This document shows positions 32,997 to 41,837 of a DNA stretch of 45,320 nt, in pieces (the stretch's first letter is position 1; each line of letters begins with the position of its first letter). Position numbers and translations under genes: made by a program. Under the pieces are notes generated by a model, which was given only the letters and a program-made list of their open reading frames with translations, was not told the DNA's origin and did not search any database. The stretch comes from an uncultured Methanobrevibacter sp. Lineage in GTDB: Archaea; Methanobacteriota; Methanobacteria; Methanobacteriales; Methanobacteriaceae. The stretch covers positions 1 to 45,320 of the forward strand of contig NZ_CAMVTE010000018.1 in the NCBI RefSeq assembly GCF_947170395.1. The letters run 5' to 3'.

Positions 32997-34223
32997 CTAA
33001 AATAGTTTTATCTGGTCATAATGAATTCCATGGAATTTTTCCCTATCGATTTCAGGTAAATCCAGGAAATTTTCAAGTTTGAATTTAGTGAATTTGTTGA
33101 TTTCTTCTTGTGGAACATATACGCTGATGTCCGGAATATTGAATCTTGCTTTACTGAGAGCGGAGATAATGTTTGAAATTTCATTTAATGGATATAGCTT
33201 TCCATCCACGTTGACCTGGGTTTTCATTTCATCAAAACGAGGATACTCTGCAATATTAATGAAAACATAATCTTTATCAATATCATAAACCTGCGCAATT
33301 TCCTCTTCCGCTTTCCTTAACTCTTTTTGTTCAATCTTATACATTTTTTCCGGAACTTTGAAGTTGTCAAGTCTGATGGCTTTAACTCTTTTTAAAAGTT
33401 GTCTGTTGTCCAATCTGGACATTATGTCATTTGAGTATTTATTTTCACAATGTCTGAATATTCCGATTATATCGGCATCATCATATTTGTAAATGTCATT
33501 TTCCTTGATTATATCATCGTCAATTACTTTTTTAAGTGCTCTTCTGAACATGGAATTTACGACTCTGGTTGTGTGGTGTTGGTACACGCTGGGATACATG
33601 AAATATCTTGATACTAAAGCCCCTTCAGCGGCCTGAACTCCTTTCATATCCAGGATTAATCCGTCTTCAAGTTGTAGGTTGGAGATAATCCTTTCATAAT
33701 CAATAACTCCGTAGGCCACTCCTGTATTGTGTGAATCCCTTAAAAGGTAATCCATTCTGTCAACGTCAAGTTCTCCTGAAACTATTGGTCCGAGATATCC
33801 TTTACCGTTAACGATGTCTACAATTTCATTAACATCAAATTTTTCTTCAAGCAAATCTCTCATTGATGTTTTTGTAACCACATATTTGGTTAGCTCTTCA
33901 TGTGGGAATGATAAAACGCCTTCAGACACGTGGGAAAAAGGACCATGTCCAATATCGTGGAGCAATGCTGATGCTCGGATCAGTTCAATTTCATCATCTT
34001 CCAGTTCCAGTTCTGTTGCAAGTTTTGAACCAAGATTCATTGTTCCGATTGAGTGCTCGAATCTGGTGTGTGTCGCTCCCGGATAAATTAAACTGATTAA
34101 TCCAAGTTGTTTGATTCTTCTTAAACGTTGGAATTGTGGCATGTCCATAATTCTTTCTTCAAATTTGTTTAGACTGATGTCGCCATAAACACTATCTCTG
34201 ATAAACCTTTTTTTCTCAGCCAT
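32997..34223 (-). CDS. HD-domain phosphohydrolase (dNTPase-like)
   Basis: This 408-aa protein belongs to the archaeal/bacterial HD family related to dGTPases and SAMHD1. The metal site is spread over THTRFEHSIGTMNL (first His), LLHDIGHGPFSHVSEG (the HD pair) and ELDVDRMDYLLRDS (last Asp). I start at ATG 34223 (MAEKKRFIRDSVYGDI), the conserved N-terminus, with GGGGGT upstream; an earlier in-frame ATG at 34259 lies within the previous gene. The substrate may be deoxynucleotides but is not proven. Confidence 0.9.
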   Translation of the reverse strand: MAEKKRFIRDSVYGDISLNKFEERIMDMPQFQRLRRIKQLGLISLIYPGATHTRFEHSIGTMNLGSKLATELELEDDEIELIRASALLHDIGHGPFSHVSEGVLSFPHEELTKYVVTKTSMRDLLEEKFDVNEIVDIVNGKGYLGPIVSGELDVDRMDYLLRDSHNTGVAYGVIDYERIISNLQLEDGLILDMKGVQAAEGALVSRYFMYPSVYQHHTTRVVNSMFRRALKKVIDDDIIKENDIYKYDDADIIGIFRHCENKYSNDIMSRLDNRQLLKRVKAIRLDNFKVPEKMYKIEQKELRKAEEEIAQVYDIDKDYVFINIAEYPRFDEMKTQVNVDGKLYPLNEISNIISALSKARFNIPDISVYVPQEEINKFTKFKLENFLDLPEIDREKFHGIHYDQIKLF

Positions 34224-34227
34224 ATTA

Positions 34228-34512
34228 TCAATACCCCCAATTGTTATTGACAGTTTCATTCCATGTGTAATTCCAGTCGTAAGTGGTATTTGTAGTTGTT
34301 GTGTTATTGGTCAGATTTGTTTCAACTTTTGGAATAATTGTTGGAACTTCATCTATGTAGTTTGGTTCAAATGAATCATTCTGAATTGAAATTAACTTAT
34401 ATGAATCATTGTCTTCAGTTATTGTTAAACTGGCAAAAGCACTACTAACAGTAAATGCAATTGTTGCTATTATTAAAAATACTATTAGATTTGCTTTTAT
34501 TGAGTCTTTCAT
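34228..34512 (-). CDS. Small secreted or anchored protein dense in N-glycosylation sequons
   Basis: This 94-aa protein begins with a signal peptide or membrane anchor (NLIVFLIIATIAFTVSSAFA, residues ~8-27). The mature part is short; its last 30 residues contain about six Asn-x-Thr sequons (NLT, NNT, NTT, NYT, NET) and end in WGY. No domain is recognised. It may be a glycosylated surface peptide. It is four bases upstream of the chosen start of the HD gene, so both may be one transcript. Confidence 0.6.
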   Translation of the reverse strand: MKDSIKANLIVFLIIATIAFTVSSAFASLTITEDNDSYKLISIQNDSFEPNYIDEVPTIIPKVETNLTNNTTTTNTTYDWNYTWNETVNNNWGY

Positions 34513-34706
34513 AATAACACTTATTTTTATTTTATTTAAAAATTTAAACTACACTATTATTATTTATTTTAATAGCTAATATTTAATGTTTGTTAAAAAA
34601 TAATCATTTTAAAGTGATTTTTGTTGTATTTTCATCATTTTAACATTATTGTGCATGAATTCTCGGGCTTCTTTATCCTGCGAGGTTCAGCTTCCTATTC
34701 TCTCAT
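34513..34706. other. Intergenic gap with a GC-richer patch
   Basis: Most of the 194 bases are AT-rich and contain the promoter of the small secreted gene. At about 34655-34700, directly after the signal peptidase stop on the minus strand, there is a GC-richer patch with CTCG...CGAG pairing and a CTGA element. It could be a 3'-end structure or a small RNA; box C and D matches are too poor to call. Confidence 0.25.
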
Positions 34707-35309
34707 TTAATAACTGATTACCACACCATTTATGTCTGAGATGTCCACCCAGGTCGATATGCCTTTGATTTCGTATAAATCACCATTTATGTATTCATAT
34801 GAGACTTCCTTATTGTCGCTAACCAAATGAACTGAATTGCCGTTTACAGAATCAACCCTTTTTATGATTCCACCATATTCATCAGATTCCGCTACAACTA
34901 TATCTCCCGGATTAACGTCATGGCTTTTTTTCAACAGGACACTCTGACCGTCCTGCAGTGTCGGAAGCATTGAAGTTCCATCAACATAGACAATAACCGG
35001 GATTTGATTTTCACCGATGCTTGAATCGATATTGATTTCAACATCTTCAAGACCATACCTCCTGCAGATGTCATCAATTCCATTTCTCAATGTTGTGATA
35101 TCTGAAGTGGGATCATTCATTACATCTAAAGCATAATCACAAATCTCCATGTTCATATTTTTGGTATCGATGCCTGATAGGGTATTTGTTTTAACACTGA
35201 CATTTTCACCGTCAATATAAAGGTCGACGGAATCGTTTACAACAAAGTTCAATGCTAAAAATGCAATTAAAATAAGTACAAGTAAAGCTAAAATAATTTT
35301 TTTAGCCAT
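34707..35309 (-). CDS. Signal peptidase I-like S26/S24 serine protease
   Basis: This 200-aa protein has one N-terminal membrane helix (residues ~4-26), an extracytoplasmic domain of unknown type (~30-105), and an S26-like catalytic part. The nucleophile is in VDGTSMLPTLQDGQSVLL (Ser about residue 114) and the likely Lys base is in GGIIKRVDSV, so it follows the Ser-Lys type rather than the Ser-His type common in archaeal signal peptidases. It probably removes signal peptides at the outer membrane face. The main signal peptidase may be elsewhere. It is 7 bases downstream of aroD. Confidence 0.82.
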   Translation of the reverse strand: MAKKIILALLVLILIAFLALNFVVNDSVDLYIDGENVSVKTNTLSGIDTKNMNMEICDYALDVMNDPTSDITTLRNGIDDICRRYGLEDVEINIDSSIGENQIPVIVYVDGTSMLPTLQDGQSVLLKKSHDVNPGDIVVAESDEYGGIIKRVDSVNGNSVHLVSDNKEVSYEYINGDLYEIKGISTWVDISDINGVVISY

Positions 35310-35316
35310 TTTATCA

Positions 35317-35991
35317 CTAATCCATAATATTTAAATCCATATTTAAAAGAGCTTTCATGGTTTCAATATCAATCTGGCCGGGTGCGGTCACATCGGTTCC
35401 GGCTGCAAATGTGATTGGTGAGTCAAATTTGGATGCCATAACTCTTGTGTAGCTTCCCAAATCTCCCATTGAAATGGCAATTGTATCCTTGCAGTGTGAA
35501 AGAACGGCCAATATTGTTAAAGTGTCCTCTAAATCCTGAGGCATGAATGCAACTTTTGCAATGTCTCCAAGTTCCTGTTCCTTTTCAACGATATAAGTTA
35601 TTTCATTCAAATCAGGAGTCTTCTCAAAGTCATGGTATGAAACAATGGTTGTCACTCCGGTTTCATGGATTTTATTAATGTATTCGTCATCGCTTTGAAG
35701 CTCTATATCCACATAATCGGCCACATCACAGCACTCATATAGAATATTGAATCTTTCCTCTTCGCTGCCTTTAAAAGAACCTCCTTCAGTGTTAATTCTA
35801 TTGGTGGCTATTGTGGGGAAGTTAATTTCTTCGATTGTATTTTTAATCTCATTGATATCCGGATTTTCCAGACCGTCAATTCTAAATTCTAAAACATCAG
35901 CTCCTTTGTCAATACAATCTTTAGCTACTTCAATAACATCTTTGCAGTTCTTTTGAAAAATCGGAATTGCAATCTTTGTCTGTGAATACAT
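35317..35991 (-). CDS. aroD: 3-dehydroquinate dehydratase, type I
   Basis: This 224-aa TIM-barrel enzyme forms 3-dehydroshikimate through a Schiff base. The lysine is in DIAKVAFMPQ and the catalytic histidine in TIVSYHDFEKTP; ADVLEFRIDGLE near the start and PITFAAGTDVTAPGQ near the end are typical. It provides the third shikimate step; aroA is at 9998-11314. It heads a minus-strand pair with the signal peptidase and is divergent from the unknown gene at 36131. Confidence 0.95.
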   Translation of the reverse strand: MYSQTKIAIPIFQKNCKDVIEVAKDCIDKGADVLEFRIDGLENPDINEIKNTIEEINFPTIATNRINTEGGSFKGSEEERFNILYECCDVADYVDIELQSDDEYINKIHETGVTTIVSYHDFEKTPDLNEITYIVEKEQELGDIAKVAFMPQDLEDTLTILAVLSHCKDTIAISMGDLGSYTRVMASKFDSPITFAAGTDVTAPGQIDIETMKALLNMDLNIMD

Positions 35992-36130
35992 TAATTAATT
36001 ATTTTTATTTTGTCATTAATTAAACTTTCTTTAGATACTATTAATGTTTATATAAATTAAAAAACAAATAATATATCAATAAAATATTTATATTTTATTT
36101 ATTTGTTAATCAATTATACAAGGTGTTAAT

Positions 36131-36856
36131 TTGAAAATTACTGCTATGGGTGCCGATATATCAAAAAATGATGTATCATGCAGTGCTGAGCTAGTAGAAA
36201 CTATTGAAAATAACCTTTATAGAGTTAAAGAACTAGGTGCAAGGGATGTCGCTTTAACAAATGTCACTGGTGATGACGTTGTTGTAAGTGCATTTGTTGA
36301 AGATGATTTGCTTGAATCTGTTAATGAAGGCATTATTGATGTTTTAAAAATGAGTGCAGAAAATCTGGGCGATCTTTCTGGAATTTCCGAAAATCCTGAT
36401 GATGCCGGTGAAGGGGTGTCATATGCTCAGGCCAGCATTAGGCCAGACAGATTTCCTGATGCAATCGTTTTAGGTTTTGATACATATGGGGGAGAACCAT
36501 TTGTAGCGGATGTTGCAAACTCAGCTATTGAAGCTGCAAAAGGAATGAAAAATGTAACTGATGTATCTGACTATATAGAACCAAAAATAAGAAAAATACC
36601 TGGGGTGGGCTATGTCTCACCTGAAACTGATGATCCGGTTGTGGTTGCCACCATTGAAAATATTGAATCTGTGGGAGTTGTGGCCGGGGCAATGATTGGT
36701 GCCGCACTTGGAAACAAGAATGTTTATTTGGTTAAACGGGGAACAACCTGCAATGTATTGCCGGGTAGCGTGATTTTTTCAGCTACAGCATTTATGAACG
36801 GTAATGTAATTGATTTGGCTGTTCCATTTGAAAATAAAACTAGAATATTAAGATAG
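36131..36856 (+). CDS. Conserved-looking protein of unknown function upstream of sucD
   Basis: This is a 241-aa soluble protein starting with TTG at 36131 (AGGTG is eight bases before). Alternating helix and strand segments, glycine-rich turns (GVVAGAMIGAALGNKNVYLV) and an acidic N-terminal half suggest a folded alpha/beta enzyme or binding protein. A single cysteine lies in RGTTCNVLPG. I recognise no motif or family. It is 12 bases upstream of sucD and clearly in the sucD-hmgA operon, so a link to CoA or isoprenoid metabolism is possible but unproven. Confidence 0.7.
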   Translation: MKITAMGADISKNDVSCSAELVETIENNLYRVKELGARDVALTNVTGDDVVVSAFVEDDLLESVNEGIIDVLKMSAENLGDLSGISENPDDAGEGVSYAQASIRPDRFPDAIVLGFDTYGGEPFVADVANSAIEAAKGMKNVTDVSDYIEPKIRKIPGVGYVSPETDDPVVVATIENIESVGVVAGAMIGAALGNKNVYLVKRGTTCNVLPGSVIFSATAFMNGNVIDLAVPFENKTRILR

Positions 36857-36868
36857 GAGTATAAAATT

Positions 36869-37732
36869 ATGATTTTGTTAAATGAAGATACAAAATGTTT
36901 AGTTCAAGGAATCACTGGAAAACAAGGTTCTTTTCATACAGAACAAATGTTAAAATACAATACTAATATTGTTGCAGGTCTTACTCCGGGTAAAGGAGGT
37001 CAAAAATTCTTAGATCAAGTTCCAATTTTCAATTCAATTGAAGAAGCAACCGAAGAAGTAGATATTAACTCTTCAATTATTTTTGTACCTGCAAAATTCG
37101 CAAAAGATGCTGCATTTGAAGCAATCAGACATTTGGATTTGGTTGTTATTATTTCAGAACACATTCCAGTTCACGACAGTATGAAAATAATGGCATATGC
37201 AAAAGAAATGGGAACCACAATCATCGGTCCAAACACTCCTGGAATCATCTCTCCTGGTGTCGGTAAATTGGGCATCATGCCTACACATATCTTTTCAGAA
37301 GGTAACGTCGGTGTAATTTCAAGAAGCGGTACATTAACTTATGAGATTGCAAGCGAACTTACAAATGCAGGAATCGGTCAAAGTACCTGTGTAGGTATTG
37401 GAGGAGACCCTGTTACTGGTGATAACTATGTAGATATCCTAAAAAGATTCGATAAGGATGATGATACTGATGCAGTTGTTTTAATCGGTGAAATCGGTGG
37501 AACTGCAGAAGAAAGGGCAGGTAAATATATTGCTGAAGAAATGGAAAAACCAGTTGTATCATACATTGCAGGAAGAACTGCACCTCCGGGCAAAAGAATG
37601 GGACACGCCGGAGCTATTATTCAAGGATCTTCCGGTACAGTTGAAAGTAAAACCAAAGCTTTGAATGAAGCTGGCGTTGAAGTGGCAATCAAACCATCTG
37701 AAATTGTAGATTTACTTAAAAAGGTTATGTAA
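36869..37732 (+). CDS. sucD: Succinyl-CoA ligase, alpha subunit
   Basis: This 287-aa CoA-binding subunit starts with [36 protein letters not shown] and [13 protein letters not shown] are family signatures, and the phosphorylated histidine is in [18 protein letters not shown]. With the beta subunit it makes succinyl-CoA, in methanogens part of the incomplete reductive TCA route. sucC is not next to it in this window. Its TAA overlaps hmgA's ATG by one base. Confidence 0.95.
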   Translation: MILLNEDTKCLVQGITGKQGSFHTEQMLKYNTNIVAGLTPGKGGQKFLDQVPIFNSIEEATEEVDINSSIIFVPAKFAKDAAFEAIRHLDLVVIISEHIPVHDSMKIMAYAKEMGTTIIGPNTPGIISPGVGKLGIMPTHIFSEGNVGVISRSGTLTYEIASELTNAGIGQSTCVGIGGDPVTGDNYVDILKRFDKDDDTDAVVLIGEIGGTAEERAGKYIAEEMEKPVVSYIAGRTAPPGKRMGHAGAIIQGSSGTVESKTKALNEAGVEVAIKPSEIVDLLKKVM

Positions 37733-38934
37733 TGTCAAATCAGGAAATTATTGATAAGTTATTAAACGGTGAAATGAAGCTTTATCAGGTTGATAAAGAA
37801 GTGAATGCTAAAGAGGCTACCGATATCAGAAGGGAATTTCTAGAGCAAAAATACTCAATAGATTTATCCAACATCTCAAATTACACTTTGGATATGGAAA
37901 GGGCTTCAGCAAGAAACATTGAAAATTCAATAGGAGTCTTGCAGCTTCCAATGGGAATTGCAGGTCCTCTAAAAATCAATGGCGAGCACTGTCAAAGGGA
38001 AGTGTTTGTTCCTCTTGCAACATCCGAAGGTGCATTGGTTGCATCAATTAACAGGGGGGCATCCACAATCACAGCTTCCGGCGGAGCCAATGCAAGAGTA
38101 ATATCTGATATCATGACTCGTGCACCTGCAATCAAATGCAGTGGTGTTGGTGAAGCTTTAAAAATCAAACAGTGGTTTATTGATAATTTCGATGAATTAA
38201 AAGAGATTGCAGAAAGCACAACCTCACACGGTAAACTAATTAAAATTGATCCTATCTTAATTGTTGGAAGCTATGTCTATCCAAGATTTGTTTTCTCAAC
38301 CGGAGACAGTATGGGAATGAACATGGTAACCATAGCTTCTGAAAAAATACTGGAAAAATTAGCACAGGACACTACTGCCAATCATCTTGCTTTAAGCGGT
38401 AATGTTTGTGTTGATAAAAAACCTGCGGCCATCAATATTGTTGAAGGCCGTGGAAAAACTGTTATAGCAGATATATTAATACCAAAAGACATAGTTGAGA
38501 AAAAACTTAAAACTACAACTGATGCAATTGTTGAAGTAAACATGGCCAAAAACTTAATCGGTTCAGCAGCCAGCGGAAGCATGGCATTCAATGCCCATTA
38601 TGCAAATATGGTTGCAGCTATATTTTTAGCAACCGGTCAGGATGCTGCTCACGTTGTTGAAGGTTCTCTTGGAATCACTACTGCTGAAAACAGAAACGGG
38701 GATTTGTATTTTTCAGTAAATCTGCCTGACTTGCCGGTAGCTACTGTCGGTGGTGGAACCAGCCTTGAAGTGGCTCATGAAGGCTTGGAAATTTTAGGCG
38801 TTGCAGGTTCAGGTCATGCAAAAGAATTTGCAGAAATAGTTGCATGTACAGTTTTAGCAGGGGAATTGTCTCTTGTTGGTGCAATTGCCGCAGGACATCT
38901 TGCAAGAGCTCATCAGCAACATGGAAGAGGATAA
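37732..38934 (+). CDS. hmgA: HMG-CoA reductase (class I, soluble)
   Basis: This 400-aa enzyme makes mevalonate for archaeal isoprenoid lipids. It begins directly with the catalytic region and has no membrane anchor, as usual in archaea. Seen are VPLATSEGALVASINRG (catalytic Glu), the NADPH-binding TGDSMGMNMV, LSGNVCVDKKPAAIN (Lys), GTSLEVA and the terminal histidine segment LARAHQQHGRG. It overlaps sucD by one base and is followed by a small acidic protein gene. Confidence 0.96.
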   Translation: MSNQEIIDKLLNGEMKLYQVDKEVNAKEATDIRREFLEQKYSIDLSNISNYTLDMERASARNIENSIGVLQLPMGIAGPLKINGEHCQREVFVPLATSEGALVASINRGASTITASGGANARVISDIMTRAPAIKCSGVGEALKIKQWFIDNFDELKEIAESTTSHGKLIKIDPILIVGSYVYPRFVFSTGDSMGMNMVTIASEKILEKLAQDTTANHLALSGNVCVDKKPAAINIVEGRGKTVIADILIPKDIVEKKLKTTTDAIVEVNMAKNLIGSAASGSMAFNAHYANMVAAIFLATGQDAAHVVEGSLGITTAENRNGDLYFSVNLPDLPVATVGGGTSLEVAHEGLEILGVAGSGHAKEFAEIVACTVLAGELSLVGAIAAGHLARAHQQHGRG

Positions 38935-38935
38935 T

Positions 38936-39142
38936 ATGGATGAGTTTCTTGATGAATTGTATCCTGAATTGACTCTTGAAACTGATGATATAATAATGAC
39001 TCTGGCTGTAAAAAAGGACTACTCCAAAATCGAGGATTTCGATAAAAGAAAAGAAGAATTCATCAATGATTTGAATGAATTCATTAAAGAGTTCAGTGAG
39101 ACTCAGGAGTCTGACGATTTCATGAGATATTATGAGGATTAG
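38936..39142 (+). CDS. Small acidic protein of unknown function
   Basis: This 68-aa soluble, very acidic protein (MDEFLDELYPELTLETDD...) has two predicted helices. I chose ATG 38936, one base after the hmgA stop and preceded by GGAAGAGG; the frame is open back to 38873 inside hmgA. It is very likely translated with hmgA. No family is recognised. Confidence 0.65.
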   Translation: MDEFLDELYPELTLETDDIIMTLAVKKDYSKIEDFDKRKEEFINDLNEFIKEFSETQESDDFMRYYED

Positions 39143-39216
39143 TATTTGGAGTCATACAAAAACTTGCATGATTACCACAATGTTTAAATTAAATAAAAGT
39201 CATATAAATAAACTAT

Positions 39217-39450
39217 ATGTCAAAAGAAAAGTTCTCCGAAACTGATATTAAATTAAAAAATTTTATCAAGAATAAACAGCTGTCCACTTCAAGAATAAGG
39301 GCGTACAATAGTACTTTCAGAGAGATACATGAACAATTTGGTTTTACCCCATCTACATTATTGGAAACTGCAAGAAACGACCAGAGACCATATATTGACA
39401 AAGATACTGGTTCACTAGTTTTTTTAGACAGGGGTGTTCGCCAAAATTGA
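39217..39450 (+). pseudogene. Tyrosine integrase N-terminal fragment, truncated by an insertion sequence
   Basis: Residues 1-72 (MSKEKFSETDIKLKNF..., STSRIRAYNSTFREIHEQFG, TPSTLLETARNDQRPYID) look like the N-terminal SAM-like DNA-binding domain of archaeal tyrosine recombinases. From 39432 on, the sequence is the left end of the IS element, so the last residues (GVRQN) and the stop codon come from it. No catalytic R-H-R-Y part is found on the far side. A TATA-like TTTAAATTAAATAAA precedes the ATG by about 20-30 bases and there is no ribosome site, so the remnant may be leaderless. Confidence 0.7.
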
Positions 39451-39455
39451 TTTTT
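39432..39455 (+). repeat. Left terminal inverted repeat of the insertion sequence
   Basis: It starts GGGTGTTCGCC and pairs with 41196-41219. It supplies the premature stop of the integrase fragment. Confidence 0.88.
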
Positions 39456-39678
39456 TGAATTTTCGTCAAAAAATTTTTGACTTATTTTTTCTTATTTTTA
39501 TCTGATTCCATTTGTATTTTTTCTAATTTTATTTTATCAATTTTTTATTTAATTTTTAATTTATTAATTCTTTGATTGAATGTTATTTTTAATTTAAAGT
39601 GTTTTTACAATAGTTAAGTTTATATACTTGATTATACATAGTTAATATTAAGTATTAGTTATTTTGGTGTTGTTGTTT

Positions 39679-41175
39679 ATGGTTAAAAGAAATTTGGCTA
39701 AGGAACAGAGTAAATTGGGCATTAAGACTTTGGATTGTAACATTCCAGGGAAGCATATTTCCCGTTTTGTTGTGGATTTTATTGAAGAAGTTTATCCGAT
39801 TTTGAATATTAAAGAACCAAAGAAAAAGAAAGGAAGAGACTCTTTACCTATTGTTTCCATGTTAAAATTGCTTGTTTATGCAAAAATCGAGCACGTAGAA
39901 AGTGCCAGGATTATTGCAGAGATGGCAAGGTATCATGAGATATATAAATTCGTTTCTGATGAAGTAATGCCATCAGAACGCTCAGTACAAAGGTACAGGA
40001 GAGAATACGGATGTTATTTCGAAGTATTGCTCAAAATGACATTAAAAAAGGCATCAGATTTAAAATTAACAAAGTTTAATCATGTTGCAGTTGATGGAAC
40101 CATCAAAAAAGCATACAATTCCAACAACAATGTCATCAGCAAAAAAGAAACACAAATATTGCTCGATTACTTCAGCGGACTATCAGTTGATCCTGAAAAG
40201 CTAGAAAAACTCCACAAACCCGCCAAAAACATACTCGAAAATAAAGACACGGATATTGAAGATAAAATAGAACTATTATATGACATTAAAACACAATTCA
40301 CATTCACAGGACAAGATACAATACCAGTAAATGATATTGAAGCAAGATTCATGAAAGGTATGAAAGGAAACTCCCTCATTGCCTATAATATCCAATCTGC
40401 AGTCGATTACGATACCAAACTAATCTGCGCAATAAACGTCACGCAAAACCCAACAGACCATTATGAACTACCAGCAATCGCAGAAAGAGTAATACAAAAC
40501 ATACAAACCACTCCAAAATACATAAGCGCCGACACAATATATTTAAACCAAATAAGCTTATCCTACCTCGCAGATAAAAAAATAGAAGGATTAATACCAA
40601 ATAGAAAACAATCCAAAGAAAAAATAGGAAAATTAAACCCAAATCCCTACCACAAAGACAATTTCGAATACGATTACAAACTAGACACATTCAAATGCCC
40701 AGAAAACAACTATCTGCACTTTTTCGGAAAATACATAGAACCACACAAAGACCCAGAAAAACCAGACAAAATAAAAAGAATATACAACAATTATGATGCA
40801 TGTAAGAACTGCAAAGCACGAAACAAATGCTGTTCAAGCTCACAAACACACAGAACCATCACAGAATACGGCTCTGAAATGCAAAAAGCAATGAATCAGA
40901 AAATGGAAAAACAAGAATATAAAGACGAATATGCCAAAAGATCAAGTGTTGAAGGACCATTTGGAATATTAAAAGAACAATTCGACATAGAAAAAGAAGT
41001 GGTCATCGGAATGGTCAGAACAGAAGAAAGACTCAACCTAGATGCTCTGGCATATAACTTAATCAGATTATACAACATGACACAGGAAATAAAAAATTCA
41101 AAAGAAGATTTAGAAAATTTCTGCGAACGAGAATCAGTAATACATCAATTAAAACTCGATGTGACCATATTCTAG
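39679..41175 (+). CDS. IS1182-family DDE transposase
   Basis: This 498-aa transposase moves the element. The DDE residues appear in NHVAVDGTIKKAYN (D about 138), YISADTIYLN (D about 284) and KRSSVEGPFGILK (E about 424). A cysteine group (CPENN, CKNCKARNKC) before the last acidic residue is typical of the IS1182 family. I start at ATG 39679 (MVKRNLAKE); the frame is open to a TTG at 39664. Base composition drifts within the gene: the first 400 bases are T- and G-rich while the rest is strongly A- and C-rich on the same strand. It seems full length and possibly active. Confidence 0.9.
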   Translation: MVKRNLAKEQSKLGIKTLDCNIPGKHISRFVVDFIEEVYPILNIKEPKKKKGRDSLPIVSMLKLLVYAKIEHVESARIIAEMARYHEIYKFVSDEVMPSERSVQRYRREYGCYFEVLLKMTLKKASDLKLTKFNHVAVDGTIKKAYNSNNNVISKKETQILLDYFSGLSVDPEKLEKLHKPAKNILENKDTDIEDKIELLYDIKTQFTFTGQDTIPVNDIEARFMKGMKGNSLIAYNIQSAVDYDTKLICAINVTQNPTDHYELPAIAERVIQNIQTTPKYISADTIYLNQISLSYLADKKIEGLIPNRKQSKEKIGKLNPNPYHKDNFEYDYKLDTFKCPENNYLHFFGKYIEPHKDPEKPDKIKRIYNNYDACKNCKARNKCCSSSQTHRTITEYGSEMQKAMNQKMEKQEYKDEYAKRSSVEGPFGILKEQFDIEKEVVIGMVRTEERLNLDALAYNLIRLYNMTQEIKNSKEDLENFCERESVIHQLKLDVTIF

Positions 41176-41195
41176 AGCAGATCTACTCATCCGTC

Positions 41196-41219
41196 AAAAA
41201 TCAATTTTGGCGGACACCC
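41196..41219 (-). repeat. Right terminal inverted repeat of the insertion sequence
   Basis: It ends ...TTTTGGCGGACACCC and pairs with 39432-39455 with one mismatch. Confidence 0.88.
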
Positions 41220-41221
41220 TA

Positions 41222-41300
41222 GGATGTTTGCTGAAATTGATTTTTTTTTTTGATTTTGTGCTGAAAATTTTTGACTTATTTCTTCTTGTTTTGCATTGAT
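41222..41300 (+). mobile_element. Decayed left end of a second, related insertion sequence
   Basis: Beginning two bases after the right end, GGATGTTTGCTGAAATTGAT matches the element's left end at 20 of 24 positions, all differences being C/T or A/G changes. The similarity continues inside the element: AAAATTTTTGACTTATTT appears in both. The orientation is the same, giving a head-to-tail end junction. No second transposase or right end is found in the following 500 bases. Confidence 0.65.
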
Positions 41301-41489
41301 TAAATTTAATTTCGCTACAATTAAATGCATTATCACCAACATTTGTAGCATTTAATTAAAGCAATATTTGATTTGCTGAATTCAATTACATCCATCATTT
41401 AACATTTAAGTTCATATATATGCTGTAAACAATGAAATGTGATTTCTCCGTAGTAATGTTTCATGGCAAATAATGATTAATCATATGTA

Positions 41490-41667
41490 TCAGCATTCAT
41501 TGATGAAGTATTTTGAGCGACAGGCCATATTTTCATCAACATTGTCCATTTGCCGAATTGCTTCCTCGTTTATTTGAAAAGAAGATTGATGGTGTTTTCA
41601 AGACTAATTCCATGCTTTTCTATTTCTTTTACTTTTTCATTTGGCTGTCTGTTAAATCAAATTCCAT
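41490..41667 (-). pseudogene. Small gene broken by two single-base losses in A runs
   Basis: Reading leftward from ATG 41667, frame one gives MEFDLTDSQMKK. Adding one A restores VKEIEKHGISLENTINLLFK, and adding another A at the next run restores INEEAIRQMDNVDENMACRS, ending at TGA 41490. The restored protein would be 59 aa, helical and charged, like many small accessory proteins or antitoxins; no family is recognised. The changes are in homopolymers, so sequencing error is possible. The rest of 41301-41837 is AT-rich with no gene I can support. Confidence 0.5.
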
Positions 41668-41837
41668 TTAAGTCATTGTTTCAAATCATTAAATAACATT
41701 ATTTAGCGATGATTTTTATAAATTGGACATGATATGCTATTTAAATTGGATATTTTTTAGCTATTTTATACATTAAAATTAGATGTGAGTCCAATGTAAT
41801 GGTTAAGGCCAATATGGGCTATATAATGTCATATTAA

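Larger units (their letters stand above)
39432..41219 (+). mobile_element. IS1182-like insertion sequence, intact
   Basis: This 1,788-bp element has one transposase gene and terminal inverted repeats that match at 23 of 24 bases: the left end reads GGGTGTTCGCCAAAATTGAT and the right end, reverse-complemented, GGGTGTCCGCCAAAATTGAT. A TATA box (TTTATATAC, about 39619-39628) drives the gene. No clear target duplication is visible (AGACAG on the left, TAGGAT on the right). The left 240 bases outside the gene hold only the end and promoter. It disrupts an integrase gene. Confidence 0.88.

Noticed and set aside
34655-34706. Box C/D small RNA after the signal peptidase gene
   Set aside because: Only a CTGA element is convincing; the box C candidates match poorly and guide spacing is too short.
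39217-41219. Target-site duplication around the insertion sequence
   Set aside because: The bases on the two sides do not match; the right side is a second element end rather than the original target.
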